64,000 nucleotides of DNA from Xiphophorus maculatus (lineage: Eukaryota > Chordata > Actinopteri > Cyprinodontiformes > Poeciliidae), in assembly GCF_002775205.1 (NCBI RefSeq), contig NC_036443.1, positions 16,778,373 to 16,842,372 of the forward strand, read 5' to 3'. The notes under the pieces are model-generated. The model was not told the origin of the DNA, did not search any database, and was given only the letters and a program-made list of their open reading frames with translations. Each line of letters opens with the position of its first letter. The stretch's first letter is position 1. Positions 1 through 11,622 of the stretch are shown piece after piece. A program made the position numbers and the translations under genes.

Positions 1-958
1 GAGTTTGAATAACATATACACAAAATATAATTTTTCAAATATCTGACTAAACTAATGTTTAATTTTACTATACTGTAAAGATTTCAAGGACCTGATGAGC
101 TACAATATGGCCTCCTTCAGAATAACCTCATATAAATTGAGGTAGTTTGGCATTTCGTCAACTCCGTCAGACGTCAACTCCGTCAGAGTTTTTAACCGAC
201 GGTGTGACTCTTTCAGTGATAGTGTTGACAAATCTCACTTAAATGTGCAGTTAATTCATTTTAATTTATTTTACATAAATGGCATTACTTCACATGTATC
301 AAGTATTTCTTTTTACTCACTAGTTTGTCACCACCTCCAGTTCTGTGTCAACACTGTCATGCACTGTCAACTCTGTCAGATGGACTTTATGTTGTTTTTT
401 GTTTTAAATAATATTTCTTTTGTTTCTTGAGAAGCATTTGTCTGTAAAACTGAGTAAAAATATCACTAATAGGGTCATTAAACAATAATTTTATATTCAT
501 TTTTGTCAGATGGTGATGACAAAGTTCTAGGTCAGGTCCATTAAAAATGTAATTTTCAAAAAAATGTTGCGACTGGGAGCCTGCACCTTAGCATCTTTAC
601 ATTTCCAAAACATTATTTGTCATATTTGTATATGTAAGCTTGAGGAACAATTAAAACATTTTTGGGGAAAATTTAAACCCATTTTGTCCCTCTTCTCAAG
701 AATCACTGAATTATGTAATTATATCCAAAAGGTTTAAGTAACATGTAAAAGTAATAAGAATCAAAATTTAGACCATAGTGAAACTTAAATATCTATCTAA
801 TACATATTTTTACTTTGTCATACCCAGGAACATGGGTATGTTTATGGTTTATCCTCATGTAAAGTTATAGTTCCCATCATTTCTGAACTGTCATCCTGAC
901 TATTGCTCCATTATGGAAATATCTCTAACTGCTTTAGGCCCAGTGACAGTAAGCGTAC
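1..958. other. AT-rich intronic/left-flank sequence of ube2t
   Basis: On the minus strand this lies downstream of the first ube2t coding exon, so it should be ube2t intron. I looked for the next expected exon (residues around ILGGANTPYEKG) on the minus strand and did not find it. The only structure seen is a short tandem duplication near 158-191, with a related motif near 330-385. Confidence 0.5.
158..191. repeat. Tandem duplication of a 16-bp GTCAACTCCGTCAGA-type unit
   Basis: The unit CGTCAACTCCGTCAGA occurs twice back to back. A diverged form (TGTCAACTCTGTCAGATG) recurs near 366-383, and TGTCAACACTGTCATG lies just before it. These look like decayed copies of one short motif. No coding meaning is visible. 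Confidence 0.6.
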
Positions 959-1068
959 GTGCTCGGAGGTCATCAATCCGCTCCTCGGTCTGCCAGCATG
1001 TTATCCCAGGAGGCGGCTCAGTGCTCAACATCTGAAGTTCACGCTTCAAACGGGAAGCTCTCTGCATT
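959..1068 (-). CDS. ube2t: ube2t, first coding exon (partial gene; E2 ubiquitin-conjugating enzyme T)
   Basis: The minus strand from the ATG at 1067-1065 encodes 36 residues beginning MQRASRLKRELQMLSTEPPP and continuing through GITCWQ to DDLRA. This is the N-terminal helix and first strands of the UBC fold of UBE2T, nearly identical to my memory of the human protein. A pyrimidine-rich tract followed by AAAG precedes the exon, and a GT donor follows after one base of the next codon, so the exon is 959-1068 and ends in phase 1. The active-site Cys and the rest of the protein lie to the left, outside the window. UBE2T is the E2 that works with the FANCL E3 to monoubiquitinate FANCD2/FANCI in the Fanconi anaemia DNA-crosslink repair pathway (family knowledge). 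The exon is short and was recognised by its protein sequence. Confidence 0.87.
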
Positions 1069-1912
1069 CTTTAGAGTGGGGGAAAAAAAGTAAACTCAAA
1101 GCAATTTTCTCACACAATTATAAATGATGTCATATAAACACGAGGGTGCGGCATACCATATGAAAATTGAACCTGACTCCTCATCAAAGCAATATAAAAA
1201 TTGTGAAATTAGATCCTCTCATTCTGATTAGCAACAAACTATGAGACTATTACGGGATATTTTAAAACTGTTTATTGTTGATGAAGACTGAAAAAAACGT
1301 GTTTTTTAAATAAGATTTGGCTATGGTGTCCTTAAATCAAAAAAACTCTTTTAAACTCAATCACTTTTGTTGAGCTTTTGAAATTTTTCAAATCATATAC
1401 AGTGCTTTAACTAGTGCCTGTCATTTTTTGTTGACTTAAAGCAGTTTTTTGTTGTTTTTTAAAAAAAAACTCAGATTACACAAATCACAAACTTTGCTCT
1501 GGTCCGAGGTTATCTACAGAGTGAGTCTTGAAATCATAACAATTCTGTCAATGTCTGACTTAATTGGTTTATTATTTTAAGCCGAATCTCATGTAATATT
1601 AATATTTCTCACAGTTTTTTGTAAATTTAACGAGGATTTGACTAATTTCACAAACTGTGCTTTACATAGTATGTGGCCATTTTAAAATTAATCCAACTCG
1701 GCGTAATTTAAACGCCGAACTAAACGTCATCTTCAGCGTTTAGATATTTATAAGATAATTGGTCATCTCGTCTGTATTTCTGTCGGTTGTTAACCGACCA
1801 TAAATAAACTAACTGCTCAAGTCACGGTACCCTTCTATCAAGGTAATCAAGGTATTTTTTTCCAGATCCTCCACACATAGTATTATCAGCTCATTTCTTT
1901 ACGTTTTCTTAC

Positions 1913-2120
1913 CTGTCACAGACGTTGTACTCACTGATGAAGAATTAAAAACTCGTAAACTCAATGAGGGAAGAAAAAAAAAGCTCAGAGAGGACGGTTT
2001 TCGGATTTCCCTCTTCAGCGTCACACTTCTTCTCGTGCTAATCTTGTTGTGGTTGAAAAAGAGAATAGCGCCATCTACTGTTATGGAGCCGCGATAACGG
2101 AACCAGCCCCCCAAAATATG
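1913..2120 (-). promoter_or_regulatory. ube2t: Probable untranslated first exon and promoter region of ube2t
   Basis: On the minus strand a strong donor, CTGTGACAG followed by GTAAGAAA, ends an exon at 1913. The stretch above it is less AT-rich than its surroundings, with several CpGs and a GATGGCGCT motif resembling a YY1 site. Human UBE2T also begins with an untranslated exon, and the coding exon here has an acceptor just before its ATG, so a 5' exon is required. The transcription start is inferred, not seen. Confidence 0.45.
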
Positions 2121-3221
2121 TGCACTATATTCATATCAGTCGAAGTAAATGGGGAATACAAAAAATATTTTGGTACACCGTATCAAGAGGTGGATGTTCA
2201 TTCTCCTAGGTTTCTCACAAGTAGTCAATAAAAATATTGTCATGCTATGTTGAAGGAGCGTTTTCAAATTGTTGTTTTTTTTTTTTATCTCAGTTTGATA
2301 AATACACATTGCATCATAACACATATGTATTTGGCCAATAAAGCCATTATTTTTCAATCAGACATAAAAAGGAAAATTCTGTATATCCGAAATAATTTGT
2401 TGTATTTACATTTTGTTTTCAGATGTATTTTTGTGCTAAAGCAATCACACTGTAAGTTATCAATTATTTTCTTTAATTGATCTCTCTCTACAGTGTGTTG
2501 TTTATTTATTTGTTTTATTATATTTTCATTTACTTTTTTGATCATCCCATTGAGCTAAACAAATATAATCTTTGCAATTAGCTGCTATGTTTTTTCTTCT
2601 GGTGACATTTCCATTTACCTGTGCTTTGTTCCTCCTTTGCACAACACCCAAGCTGAAAGTGTAGTACTCCTTCCAATTCTCTTCATTTCTCAATTTTCCT
2701 TCAAATTCTATAGAATAATGAGTTTTTTCACATTTTCTATTGCTTTTCCCTTGTCAATAGGTCTAAGTTCAGTGCATTCAATTTGTAAAAGTATTGATCT
2801 AATAATTTATTTGGTCACTGATGTGTTTTTTCCCAAGCAGTACATACCACAATTATTTTCTCACAAAATTATTTCAGGAAAGCTTTATCTTTTATTCTTT
2901 AGAGTTACAAATATGATTTATTGACCGGTTCATTCGTTTTGCAAATGTCTGCAATAATTATAAACTACCTTTGAAACAGTCTCTATTGGCAAGAAGCACA
3001 GTAATTAAAGAAAACAAAGCAGGAGGAGAATATTTCTGATGCCAAAACTGCTTAATCTTCTTGTGTTTACATCATATAAGAGGGTGAAGATTGCAGCTTG
3101 ATCAGAAATTTGCGTCTCAGTGCCCGGTCATAGTTTATCCATTTAAATGGCACACAATGAAAACCTTGTATCTTAATCCTGAGTGCAGCAGTCACAGAGG
3201 CAGAGTGAATTAAACACTGTC
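2121..3221. other. Intergenic, no gene seen
   Basis: AT-rich sequence between the ube2t promoter region and the 3' end of the methyltransferase gene. The open frames here are short and low-complexity, with no conserved protein. The methyltransferase 3' UTR must lie in the right part, but I could not fix its end. Confidence 0.5.
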
Positions 3222-4119
3222 TCACTTTAATGCCGTGGCATAAATAGCCTGAAAGGTTATGTTTCTGTGTTGAGTGTCTTCCATCCTGACGTCAGTGAAG
3301 CCAGAGTCTCTCAAAGCTGCCATGTAGGCCTCAGGGCGCCAGTTCTCCCCCGGCATCACTCGCTTAGCTGCTAAAACAGCTACATGGGAATGCCTCAGTG
3401 TTGTGACAATAAGTCCTCCTAGGGTCAAAATGTATTTTAAAAAAACTGTGTTTAAATTTGACCTTTTTTATATACCTCAAGAACGTAGTGTGTCTTACCT
3501 GGTTTTATTACACGGTGGATTTCTAAGGCTGCTTTCTGGAGGTCGGGCCAAAAGTAGTAGCAGTTGCAGTGAAAAACTTTATCCACACTGTTGTCCTTCA
3601 GAGGCATTGCTGAGACATCACAGAGATGGAGGCTCACTTTGCCACTTTCTAAAAATTCCTTCACTCGTTCTTTGGCCATCTGTCATGGCAGAAAATAAAA
3701 CAATTTGAAGTTTCAAAGGGAAAATATGACCGCTCTTTCCACATGTCTAAAATCTATTTAGTCATTAATTAGTAATAAATGCAGGGATTGTTGTTTTTCA
3801 GACACTTTCTTCATTAAATTTTGGAAAAAACACAGATCTATGTAATAATATGAAAACATCTCACCTGATGCATGTAGTCAGAGTAATCCACTCCTATCAT
3901 GTGACCTGTAGGCGCTGTGAGGAGTTTGGCTGCTACCTCCAGACCCAGACCTGGGCCATGACCAAGCTCCAGCACCGTGTCCCCTGGTTGGATCCCACAC
4001 AGCTGAACAGCACGCTCCTCAAGAACCTTGTTGCGTGTTTTGAACATCTTGCTGACCAACCATCCCCCCACAGATCGAGTTGGCCTGCCCAACTGACTCC
4101 CCAATTTTGTAGCCCACAT
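3222..4119 (-). CDS. Class I SAM-dependent methyltransferase, three coding exons, 210 aa
   Basis: The coding exons are 4119-3865, 3679-3499 and 3418-3222 (633 nt including TGA). All junctions are GT-AG and the frame is kept (phases 0 and 1). The first exon starts two bases before the ATG, after a TTATTTCCCCAG acceptor, so an untranslated 5' exon must exist. The protein has a glycine-rich motif I (VLELGHGPGLG, about residue 48), an acidic motif II (GVDYSDYM, about 75) and a motif IV-like segment (LCDVSAMPLKDNSVDKVF, about 101), which together form the SAM pocket of methyltransferases of the type 11/25 group. The C-terminal half (VTTLRHSHVAVLAAKRVMPG...TALK) is less familiar. No signal peptide or membrane segment is visible. 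Its substrate is not deducible. It lies head to head with etv7, about 2 kb apart. I do not know a firm gene name, so none is given. Confidence 0.85.
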
Positions 4120-4121
4120 GC

Positions 4122-5400
4122 CTGGGGAAATAAGACTCCAGAGATTACACTGAGAATATATGTGGAGCCTTTTTAATGCAAACTGATGGTAACACAAACA
4201 GAGTAGAAAAAATTTATTGTCACCTTATTAACAAAAGTAATGAGCTGTTGTTCATTATTTTTGTCATTATGACCAATAATGAATAGCAAATAACTTCTAT
4301 AAACAACACACAAAAAAATATTTGCAACAATCATTAAGCAATTTCAATTATTTAAATCCAAAGAGTTTTAATACAGTTTTCATGTTCAGATAAAAAAAAA
4401 AATATTCAGCATTATTGAATAATCCTCAACAATGCTGAAATATTATCAGTCAACACTTTTTCTTTTAAAGGATAATGAAAGTAATTATAAAAAATAAAAG
4501 TGAATATAATTTAACAATATAAATTCACAATAGCTGCAATTCACTGAAAGCCCACACGTAAATCTGTCGAGTTCGAGTCTGAGACGCAATTTCTGTTCCT
4601 TTATCAAATGTTGTTCCACTATGCAAACACCTCTTTGTGGGTTTTTGGTTGTACAAAAATACCTTAAAAGACCTGCAGGAAGATTTGTGTGAGAAAAACA
4701 TGTGCTGGAGCTTAAGAAAAACGTAGGCTCCAGCACCGTGTGTTGCTATTTCAGTATTAGGATTATATAAAAATCCTATTAAAAGTTCAAAATTGGCTAA
4801 AACAATATTAGGCACTTTATCACATAAAGTGATATAATTATATATTCATGAACCTGTTGCATTAAGTAAATGTGTTTTGTAATAAATGTGTTTTTTTTCT
4901 GATGTGGGCCCCACTTTATTCACAACAATAGCTAATGGGGATCCTAATAAACAAACAGAATGTATAGCCTTTTTGCTGATTTTTTCTTTACTCCTTCTTC
5001 AGTAATTTCTTTTGTCTACTTCTTACTTTTACTTGAGTGAAAATATGTTGAAGTGCCATGTTGAAATAAATCTGTTGAACTCAGTTTTTGGGTTGTCTAC
5101 CACATTTGTTTACTTCTATCTGAAAAGAGAACTTTGGACCACTGATTAGCCCAGGTTTTAAATCTCGTTCTTCCAGGTTAAATGCCTCTTGTTTTCTTAC
5201 TTTCGCTTTTCTTAAAAACAGAATAACTTAGCTGGATGGATGATGTTGCAGCTAGTTACTCCTAAAAAGACTCGATTTTCGGAGTTTTTTCCTCTCCATA
5301 TTTAAAGGGATTGTCTTGAGCGGTGTTCCATAGGGAGCCCCTTCCAGCTTATTTTTTTTATTTTATTTTAATTTTCCTCAATTTATTGCAAGTAACATCA
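4122..5400. other. Methyltransferase 5' region with a small interspersed repeat tail
   Basis: Mostly AT-rich sequence holding the first intron and untranslated exon(s) of the methyltransferase, which I could not place. At about 4905-4960 the phrase GCTAATGGGGATCCTAATAAA resembles the 3' tail of a common teleost interspersed repeat; this is a recollection, not a search. Nothing else is recognised. Confidence 0.4.
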
Positions 5401-6185
5401 ACATGGCGGCTGTCGTTTTAAGGCTATGTTTAATCCAGCCCGTCCCTCTCGCGTTGCCTTAATATATCACTTACTTTCTCTTGCAGAGAAACTCTCTCAA
5501 GTGTTTGAGGACTTCCTGTATTAGAAGAGGAGGAGCAAAAGGACGAGCTCCTATTCGTGTTTGGTCGACGCAAGCGCGTCTCCTTTCTTTTCCTTTTCAC
5601 ACTCCCACTGCTTTATAGCCACCCTCGTCCTTCTGCTTTTGTCTTCACCCTTCATTTTAGCAGGAAGTTCCTTGAGATGAAATCTTTTGCTTTCTTTCGA
5701 CGGAGAAATGGCCTCGGGGCACACAGACAGTTTACAAAATCAAATGGTTCAAAGGTTTCATACAATTACATGTTTTCTGTCAGTCTCTTCCACTGAAGTT
5801 ATTTTTATTATTTAATACGCAAAAGCACGGGGGAAAATCCCTTTACATGTAACATCTAAGAATTTATTTCTTCCAAAACCGCCCTGTGGAGCTGCAGTCA
5901 GGGTTTTTTGGAAAGGTGCGCGATGCCTTCCACCAATGAGCTTGTTTTGCACACACCCCCTACGGGGATTAGGTTTCTTTCGTTTTCATTTCCCGGAAGG
6001 GTCGAATGTGAAAATAGTGCAGTTTGTTTTATTTGTTCATCGACAACATCGTGTTTTCTTTAAAAAAAAAAAAAATGGAGTTTGGAAAGGTGTGACGCAA
6101 TTTTTTTGGAGTTACTCGAGGAATCAGCTTATGAGAAAAATAGCCCCGTTTTTCTGGTGCAAACTAAAAGATAAGGGACATTTAC
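5401..6185 (+). promoter_or_regulatory. etv7: etv7 promoter and 5' leader region (possibly shared with the methyltransferase)
   Basis: This segment is richer in G+C and CpG than its surroundings. It begins with AACATGGCGGC, which matches the YY1-type element often found at vertebrate start sites. That element also opens a short upstream reading frame of about 18 codons. The composite interferon-type site is described separately. The transcription start could not be fixed. A head-to-head layout with the methyltransferase gene makes a bidirectional promoter possible. Confidence 0.45.
5972..5998. promoter_or_regulatory. etv7: Composite ISRE-GAS-ETS site upstream of etv7
   Basis: The minus strand reads GGAAATGAAAACGAAAGAAA followed by CC: direct GAAA repeats that satisfy the IRF-element rule GAAANNGAAA. 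It is directly followed on the plus strand by TTCCCGGAA (5990-5998), a perfect TTCNNNGAA STAT palindrome, which also contains an ETS core (CCGGAAG). The cluster ends about 190 bp before the etv7 ATG. Human ETV7 is an interferon-stimulated gene, so the site fits. The ETS core would allow autoregulation; that part is inference. Confidence 0.7.
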
Positions 6186-9100
6186 ATGGCGAGCGTTTCC
6201 CCGTCACCTTTGATCAAGGTAAGTAAAAGTCTCTGGGGCTAAACTTCCAACAATCCAAGTCATTCTCTTAAACTTCAATCAGTTTTAATGTTTTATTAAA
6301 CACACATAGTCAATCTTGAACAGAAGCCAGTTTATGTTTTATTAAAAAAAGTTAGTTTTTTTTTTCTGCACTATTCTACTGTTGTTTCCAATATCGTGTG
6401 TATGTTCGTAGCAAGAAACCAGTCCTTCAGCCATAATGCATGGGAGGGAGGTCAACCTTCCTCCAACTGTACATCACCCTCCCTCAAATCAACCTCCTTT
6501 GGTCAGTCTCCACACTCAGGAGGACCTGTGGCATCTACCTGGAAGACTGAGTGAGACCTATTTTTGACCATCTTAAATGAAATTAATACATGTATTCATT
6601 TCCCATAAACAGTTTCACTCCACCTGTTAAAGTCAGTGTTTTCTGATTAGGAATAAATCCATCTCTGTGGGATAAGGAGGATGTTGCCCACTGGCTCCAC
6701 TGGGCGCAGAAGGAGTACTCGTTACGCCGACCAGAAAAGGGACATTTTGAGATGAATGGCAGGGCCCTTTGCCTCTTGACAAAAGAAGACTTTAGACGCC
6801 GCTGTCCGAGCTCAGGTACAATTTAATCTCTTTTTTTGTTATATGTAAAAAATATATATTTCTTTTAATAATCTATGGTGGTTTTCCTCAAGGTGATGTT
6901 CTTTATGAGATCCTTCAATGTGTAAAGCAACAAAGGAGGAGTGTTGTTTGCCAGTCCCCTAATGTTTCTGCTCTGGCGGCGAGTGGACACATTCAGGCTC
7001 CGGTCAGCAGCCAGATACCACCTCACTCTGTCCAAGAGCCACAGTCTCCCATTGTCAGCCCAGGTCAGAACATGGACTTCTAGTCTCTTTTTGTTTTAGC
7101 CACACTACAAATGTCTTTCGATCTTTTTTTTACTAAGTGTATTGCACTTAGTAAGTAACATTTAGTAACATTTGCAAATCAAAACCTGCGTAGTGACATG
7201 AAAAATTTTGTACCCTTCTTTAGACTTTTTCACAATTTTTTACCTTGCAACCACAAACATTCAGTGTATTTCATCTGGGCTTTAAGTGATGGATAAACAC
7301 AACGTAGTGCAGAATTGTCAAACTCAAATAGTTACATATCCAAAACACTATGTTGCAATCATTAAGAAAACAACGCTAACACACCATCTTTACTTTGAAA
7401 CATGGAGGTAGCACAATAATGCCAGGCGCTTCTTTTTGGCAGGAACACAGAAGTTGATTTGAGCTGATGCAAACATGTATGAAGATAAACACAGAACCAT
7501 GTGGGGACAAATCCTACTAAAGGCTGCAAAAAAAAAAATAGATTAGGGTGGTCACATTTAGTAAGGACAACAACCGTAAACATAAAGCAAGACATCCAAG
7601 GTAATGGGTTTGAATGACCAAGTAAAAGCTCAGACATATGTTCAACTGGCGAGGCCATTGTTGTTTACAGATGCTCGTCATCCAATATTAGTTGGAACTA
7701 TTTTGTCCCTTCCACTGAATAGACAAGAATTTTAGCTGGATGTGCAAAGCTGGGAGAGACATTATATTCACTAAAAAGGGTAGTGAATACAAATGCACAT
7801 GACACTTATTAGATACTTATTTGTAAAAAAAAAAAAAAAAAAAGAGTTGAAATGCCATGTTTCACCTTTCTTTTCCTCCAAAAATATGCATTATTTTACA
7901 TAAGTTTAATATCCAATAAAATCCTTTTTTGGGTCATAGCATGGTGAAATGTGAAAAGGCTTGATGCTTATGCAAAGTTTTCCACAGCATTGTAAAGCTA
8001 AATTTGTTCTCCTTATCAGGAATAATGTGTTCAGCTTGGAATTTCTTCAGTTGCATTTTGGCAAGCGCAGACAAGAAAAACTAAATCCAAATTACACCAC
8101 ATAAAAAAAAAGTGTCTTAAGGAGCACTGGGGTGGCATTTTCCAAACAATAATTTTAGAATTAAGGAGATCCAGCTGTATGATCACACCATACTAAAGTC
8201 AGATCAAAATCCGGAAAAGAAACTTAATAGAAACTAATGCAACATGTATAAAAAAAAGAATGCTATGAAGCATTTGCAGAAAGTTGTGGAACCAAGTACA
8301 TATTCTTGTAGAAAGAAAAACAGTATAGAGAAACAAGTACTATAAATTCAGTGTGCTCAAATTCAATATTTGTTTTTGGTTTGGTGCACATCAAATCAGA
8401 CTTGTTTATTCTAGAGAGTGTGTTGGCTAAGAGACTTTCTGATCAACATGTCTTAACACACTGAGGCTACGTTCATGCTCTTTCTTGCTGCATTTCTGAA
8501 GAGTCAAATCAAATTGCCTTATCTCTGCAACTTACCCAGCAATGACCATCACGAGTATTAAGAACCCCTTTTGACTTCCATTTAATGCTTTGTCCTTCGG
8601 CAAGTTATTGACGCAGGTGTTGCAAAATGCCTCCAAATAATGTTAAATGTTACTGTTTTTAATCGTAGTGTAGCCGTGAATTTATTGATTCGTTACAACT
8701 CTTTTGACCATTTTGTTCAAAAAGAAGTGTGAACTCAAATACCAGTAACTTATGAGCTGCCTAATTCATAAAGCTGAACATGAGTGCAGTTGAGCCACAT
8801 GCATTCCTGTTCTTTGACCCAACCACAACAGGGTGATTTCCATTCTAGGAAGACGGATGTGTGCTAATGGGAGGTAGCTGCATGGATTGTGGTATAATCT
8901 CACAACTCCATCGTCTTCCTTTTTGTTTTGGCTTTATTCGATGCCTTACAGAGCCCCATGTAAACTGATGAGAAAATATATTTTTACATTAAACTTTAAA
9001 TTGATGTTTGATAACTCCTGTTTATGCAAAATTTTGAAGTTGTTGCAAGACATTGGTTTTACTTTCTGTTTAGCTTTTCACATTTCCTCATATTTCACTC

Positions 9101-10426
9101 TGACAGTTTTCCTTGCAGTCACTGCGGCAGCGCCTGCAGCTGTTGTAGCTACTGTGAGCAATCAGCCTGAGCCCATTTCTCCTCTCAGAGAGCGTCCGCC
9201 TGTTTTTTACCCTTACTCTGCTCCACTCACTCATAACAGTGAGTATTAAAAAAAACAACTATTCCAGAAATACTTGAATTCTCTGTCCTGCTCTATTGAC
9301 CAAGATGGTTTATTTGTTTTATCTCTTTACTTTGCCTCTCTCATAGTTGGTTCTGCAGCTGTGTCTGCTTTACCTCCAAACCAAATTCAATCGTTTCCTC
9401 TAAAAGAAAGCGTGATACAGGAGCCTCTCAACCTATCCAGCCGAGAGAAGCCAAGGAGCCCACTGCACAAAGCCAATGGACGCATACCAGGTACTGTCAA
9501 CTTGGTTTGAAGAGTTGAACAATGATCTTAAGCTGTTTTTGTGGCCTCCAAACTTCTTGGATCTCAATCTATCATTCATACGTAGGCCATGGCGAATAAT
9601 CAAGTCTGATCCATGCAGGTTTCACCTTTGAACTTGCAATATTTTTGTATCAGATACCACCTCATACATTCAGGGATCCAGTTAAGCCTATGGCCTAAAT
9701 ATATATCTTTTGTGTTCTGGGGATATCTACAATGGGTGAAAGAAGCTTAAACAGACATAATTTGTGTTTGGCCAGAGTGCAGACTGCTGTGGGACTACGT
9801 GTATCAGTTGCTGTGTGACGATCGTTACCAAGACTACATTCGGTGGGAAGATCCCGACACACATGTATTCAGGGTGGTTGACCCCAATGGACTGGCACGC
9901 CTCTGGGGAAACCACAAGGTGAGTCAAGAGATCTTCACCTCATGAGGAATTTGAACAGATTAAGGAAAATCAGGGCACACAGAACTGTCATGTCAAGCAG
10001 TACAGACTTTCTTAGTGGCGTCTTTACTCCATTGACAGAACCGAGACAACATGACCTATGAGAAAATGTCTCGGGCTCTGCGGCACTACTACAAGCTTAA
10101 CATCATCCAAAAGGAACGAGGACAAAAACTCCTGTTCAGGTCTCTGGTGATTTAGCTTTTTTCACCATTATGCTATTTTCTCTTCTCAAAAACCTAGCAA
10201 TATCATGCTTACTGTTTTCCCATTGATTCTCCTCAGGTTTCTGAAACTCCCCCTTGACATCAAGAAACACCAAATTGACACATCTGGGTCCCCTGAACAT
10301 ACACCACCTCAGGATGCGGACTTTGCAGACAGCAGTCCTTTACAGGATCTCAGTGACGACCACTTTGAGGTTTCGCCTGACCGAGCTTCTCCACAGCCTC
10401 CCCCGACTGGTGCTCCAGTGGGATAG
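6186..10426 (+). CDS. etv7: etv7 (TEL2-type ETS transcription factor), nine exons, 401 aa
   Basis: The exons are 6186-6218, 6412-6550, 6651-6815, 6893-7063, 9119-9238, 9347-9490, 9776-9918, 10039-10139 and 10237-10426. All are GT-AG and sum to 1206 nt with an open frame. The N-terminal pointed (PNT/SAM) domain is at about residues 55-125 ([20 protein letters not shown], then [16 protein letters not shown]). It is the self-associating domain of the TEL subfamily. The ETS DNA-binding domain is at about 260-343 ([51 protein letters not shown]) and carries both DNA-contacting Arg residues in recognition helix 3. The linker carries EPLNLSSRE, like the conserved NLSHRE patch of ETV6. I chose etv7 over etv6 because of QKLLFRFLK after the ETS domain and because pnpla1 lies next door as in human 6p21. 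The factor is nuclear and mainly a repressor binding GGAA. A long intron 4 (2.05 kb) contains a Tc1 fossil. Exon 1 encodes only 11 residues, so an alternative start remains possible. Confidence 0.92.
7121..7156. repeat. Short hairpin, 10-bp perfect arms
   Basis: TTACTAAGTG, a 5-nt loop (TATTG), then CACTTAGTAA, at about 7131-7155. It lies just before the Tc1 fossil in etv7 intron 4. Confidence 0.7.
7180..7994 (+). mobile_element. Tc1/mariner fossil in etv7 intron 4 (sense orientation)
   Basis: The DNA follows the 3' half of a common vertebrate Tc1-type transposon. CACAATTTTTTACCTTGCAA sits near the start. Transposase-derived stretches follow (ACATGGAGGTAGCACAATAATG, TGATGCAAACATGTATGAAG, and GGATGTGCAAAGCTGGGAGA near 7740). 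The region ends with the terminal-type AATATCCAATAAAATCC...TGTGAAAAGGCTTGATGCTTATGCAAAG. It is heavily mutated with no open frame, so it is old. A run of 19 A lies inside at 7825-7843. Confidence 0.7.
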
Positions 10427-10904
10427 AGAAGAATAATATACAATTTAAATATTCAGGCAGAACAAATACATGTATATTTATTCATTTTCAAAACCGAAAC
10501 TGTTTTGAAAATGATCCATGCTTGTACAGATTGACTTGAATATTCTAGATGTTTTCTGAGGTTGCGTTATGTGCTGTTCATCATTTTACATGTGAATGAA
10601 CACTAACATTCAGGTAAAAAGAAATATGGAAAAAAATATCTTGATTCATCCATAAAATCATTGTAGCACATATGGATTTGTTAAACACAATCACAATATG
10701 ATTTCTGGGTTTATTTTCACAAACCATTCCAGTCTGGTATATAAGTAATAGCTGAAGCAGGGGCTAACTGTGATCAAACAAAATTTCTGCTGGTTCTGTT
10801 GTTTTAATATTTTTTTTTTATAATGAAGAATTAGTTTTTGTGAGAGTTTTGGATGGTTGCTTTGCTTATGGAAATAAATGTTTTATATGACAGTCAAAAT
10901 TTCT
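10427..10904 (+). other. etv7: etv7 3' UTR with hairpin
   Basis: The sequence after the TAG stop is AT-rich and contains a likely poly(A) signal (GGAAATAAATG near 10871). A perfect 13-bp inverted repeat (TCATTTTCAAAAC / GTTTTGAAAATGA, loop 7 nt) lies at 10482-10514, so the mRNA would carry a stem-loop about 55 nt after the stop. Confidence 0.6.
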
Positions 10905-11622
10905 ATTGCTGTTCATAAAAGTATTCACAACACTCGAACTGCTGCCGCCATGTTTTACAATAAAGTTGGAAACTATTAGCTTTCCACCACATATAACATT
11001 TTGAATGTATCCCAAAAAGTAAAGTTTAGTTGGTCATCTGACAGAAGCCTGATGTTTCACTTGTATATTATGGGAAGCTTTAAATATAACTTCCCATGGC
11101 TTTCTGGAAACAACAAAGGTTGGCTTCCAAAACTATTAGAGCTCTCAATCTCTGTAGCTTCCCCAGATCCACTATGGGACTTCTATTTGATTCTCTGAGT
11201 GGAGTTCACCTAGCTCCAATCAGAGAATGAAGAATGTCCATTCTTCCTGTCAAGAAGGGACATTTCTTGACAGGTTTGCAGTTCAGCCAAACTTTCTACT
11301 TTTTATATTTTCAAAGCTTAGAATAATGTTTTCTAAGCTACGGCTTTATGTAACTTTTCCACAACTTTATTTATGACCTGTCAAATGTTCTCAAACAAAC
11401 TCTTGATGCTTTCATAGACCTGGGTTTCAAAATTAAATTAAACACACGTACTGTTTCATAATGAGGTGACTTCTGAATGTAGCAGGTTGCACATGATTTT
11501 ATGCAGAGATAACAGAATAAAAGGTGTGCATGCCACACTTTCGATTTTTATTCATACCCTTTGCTTTTATCCTTTACAAATTGAAAACATTTCTTGGGGT
11601 ATGAATACTTTTAGAGGGCACC
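10905..11622 (-). mobile_element. Tc1/mariner fossil downstream of etv7 (antisense)
   Basis: Both ends resemble terminal repeats: CATAAAAGTATTCACAAC at the left and GGGGTATGAATACTTTTAGA at the right, in inverted relation. Between them are antisense remnants of Tc1 transposase DNA (CTGCCGCCATGTTTTAC; TTTTCCACAACTTTATTTAT; GAGGTGACTTCTGAATG). No open frame of useful length remains. An internal set of overlapping small hairpins lies at 11230-11275, including 11-bp arms CCTGTCAAGAA / TTCTTGACAGG. Confidence 0.7.
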
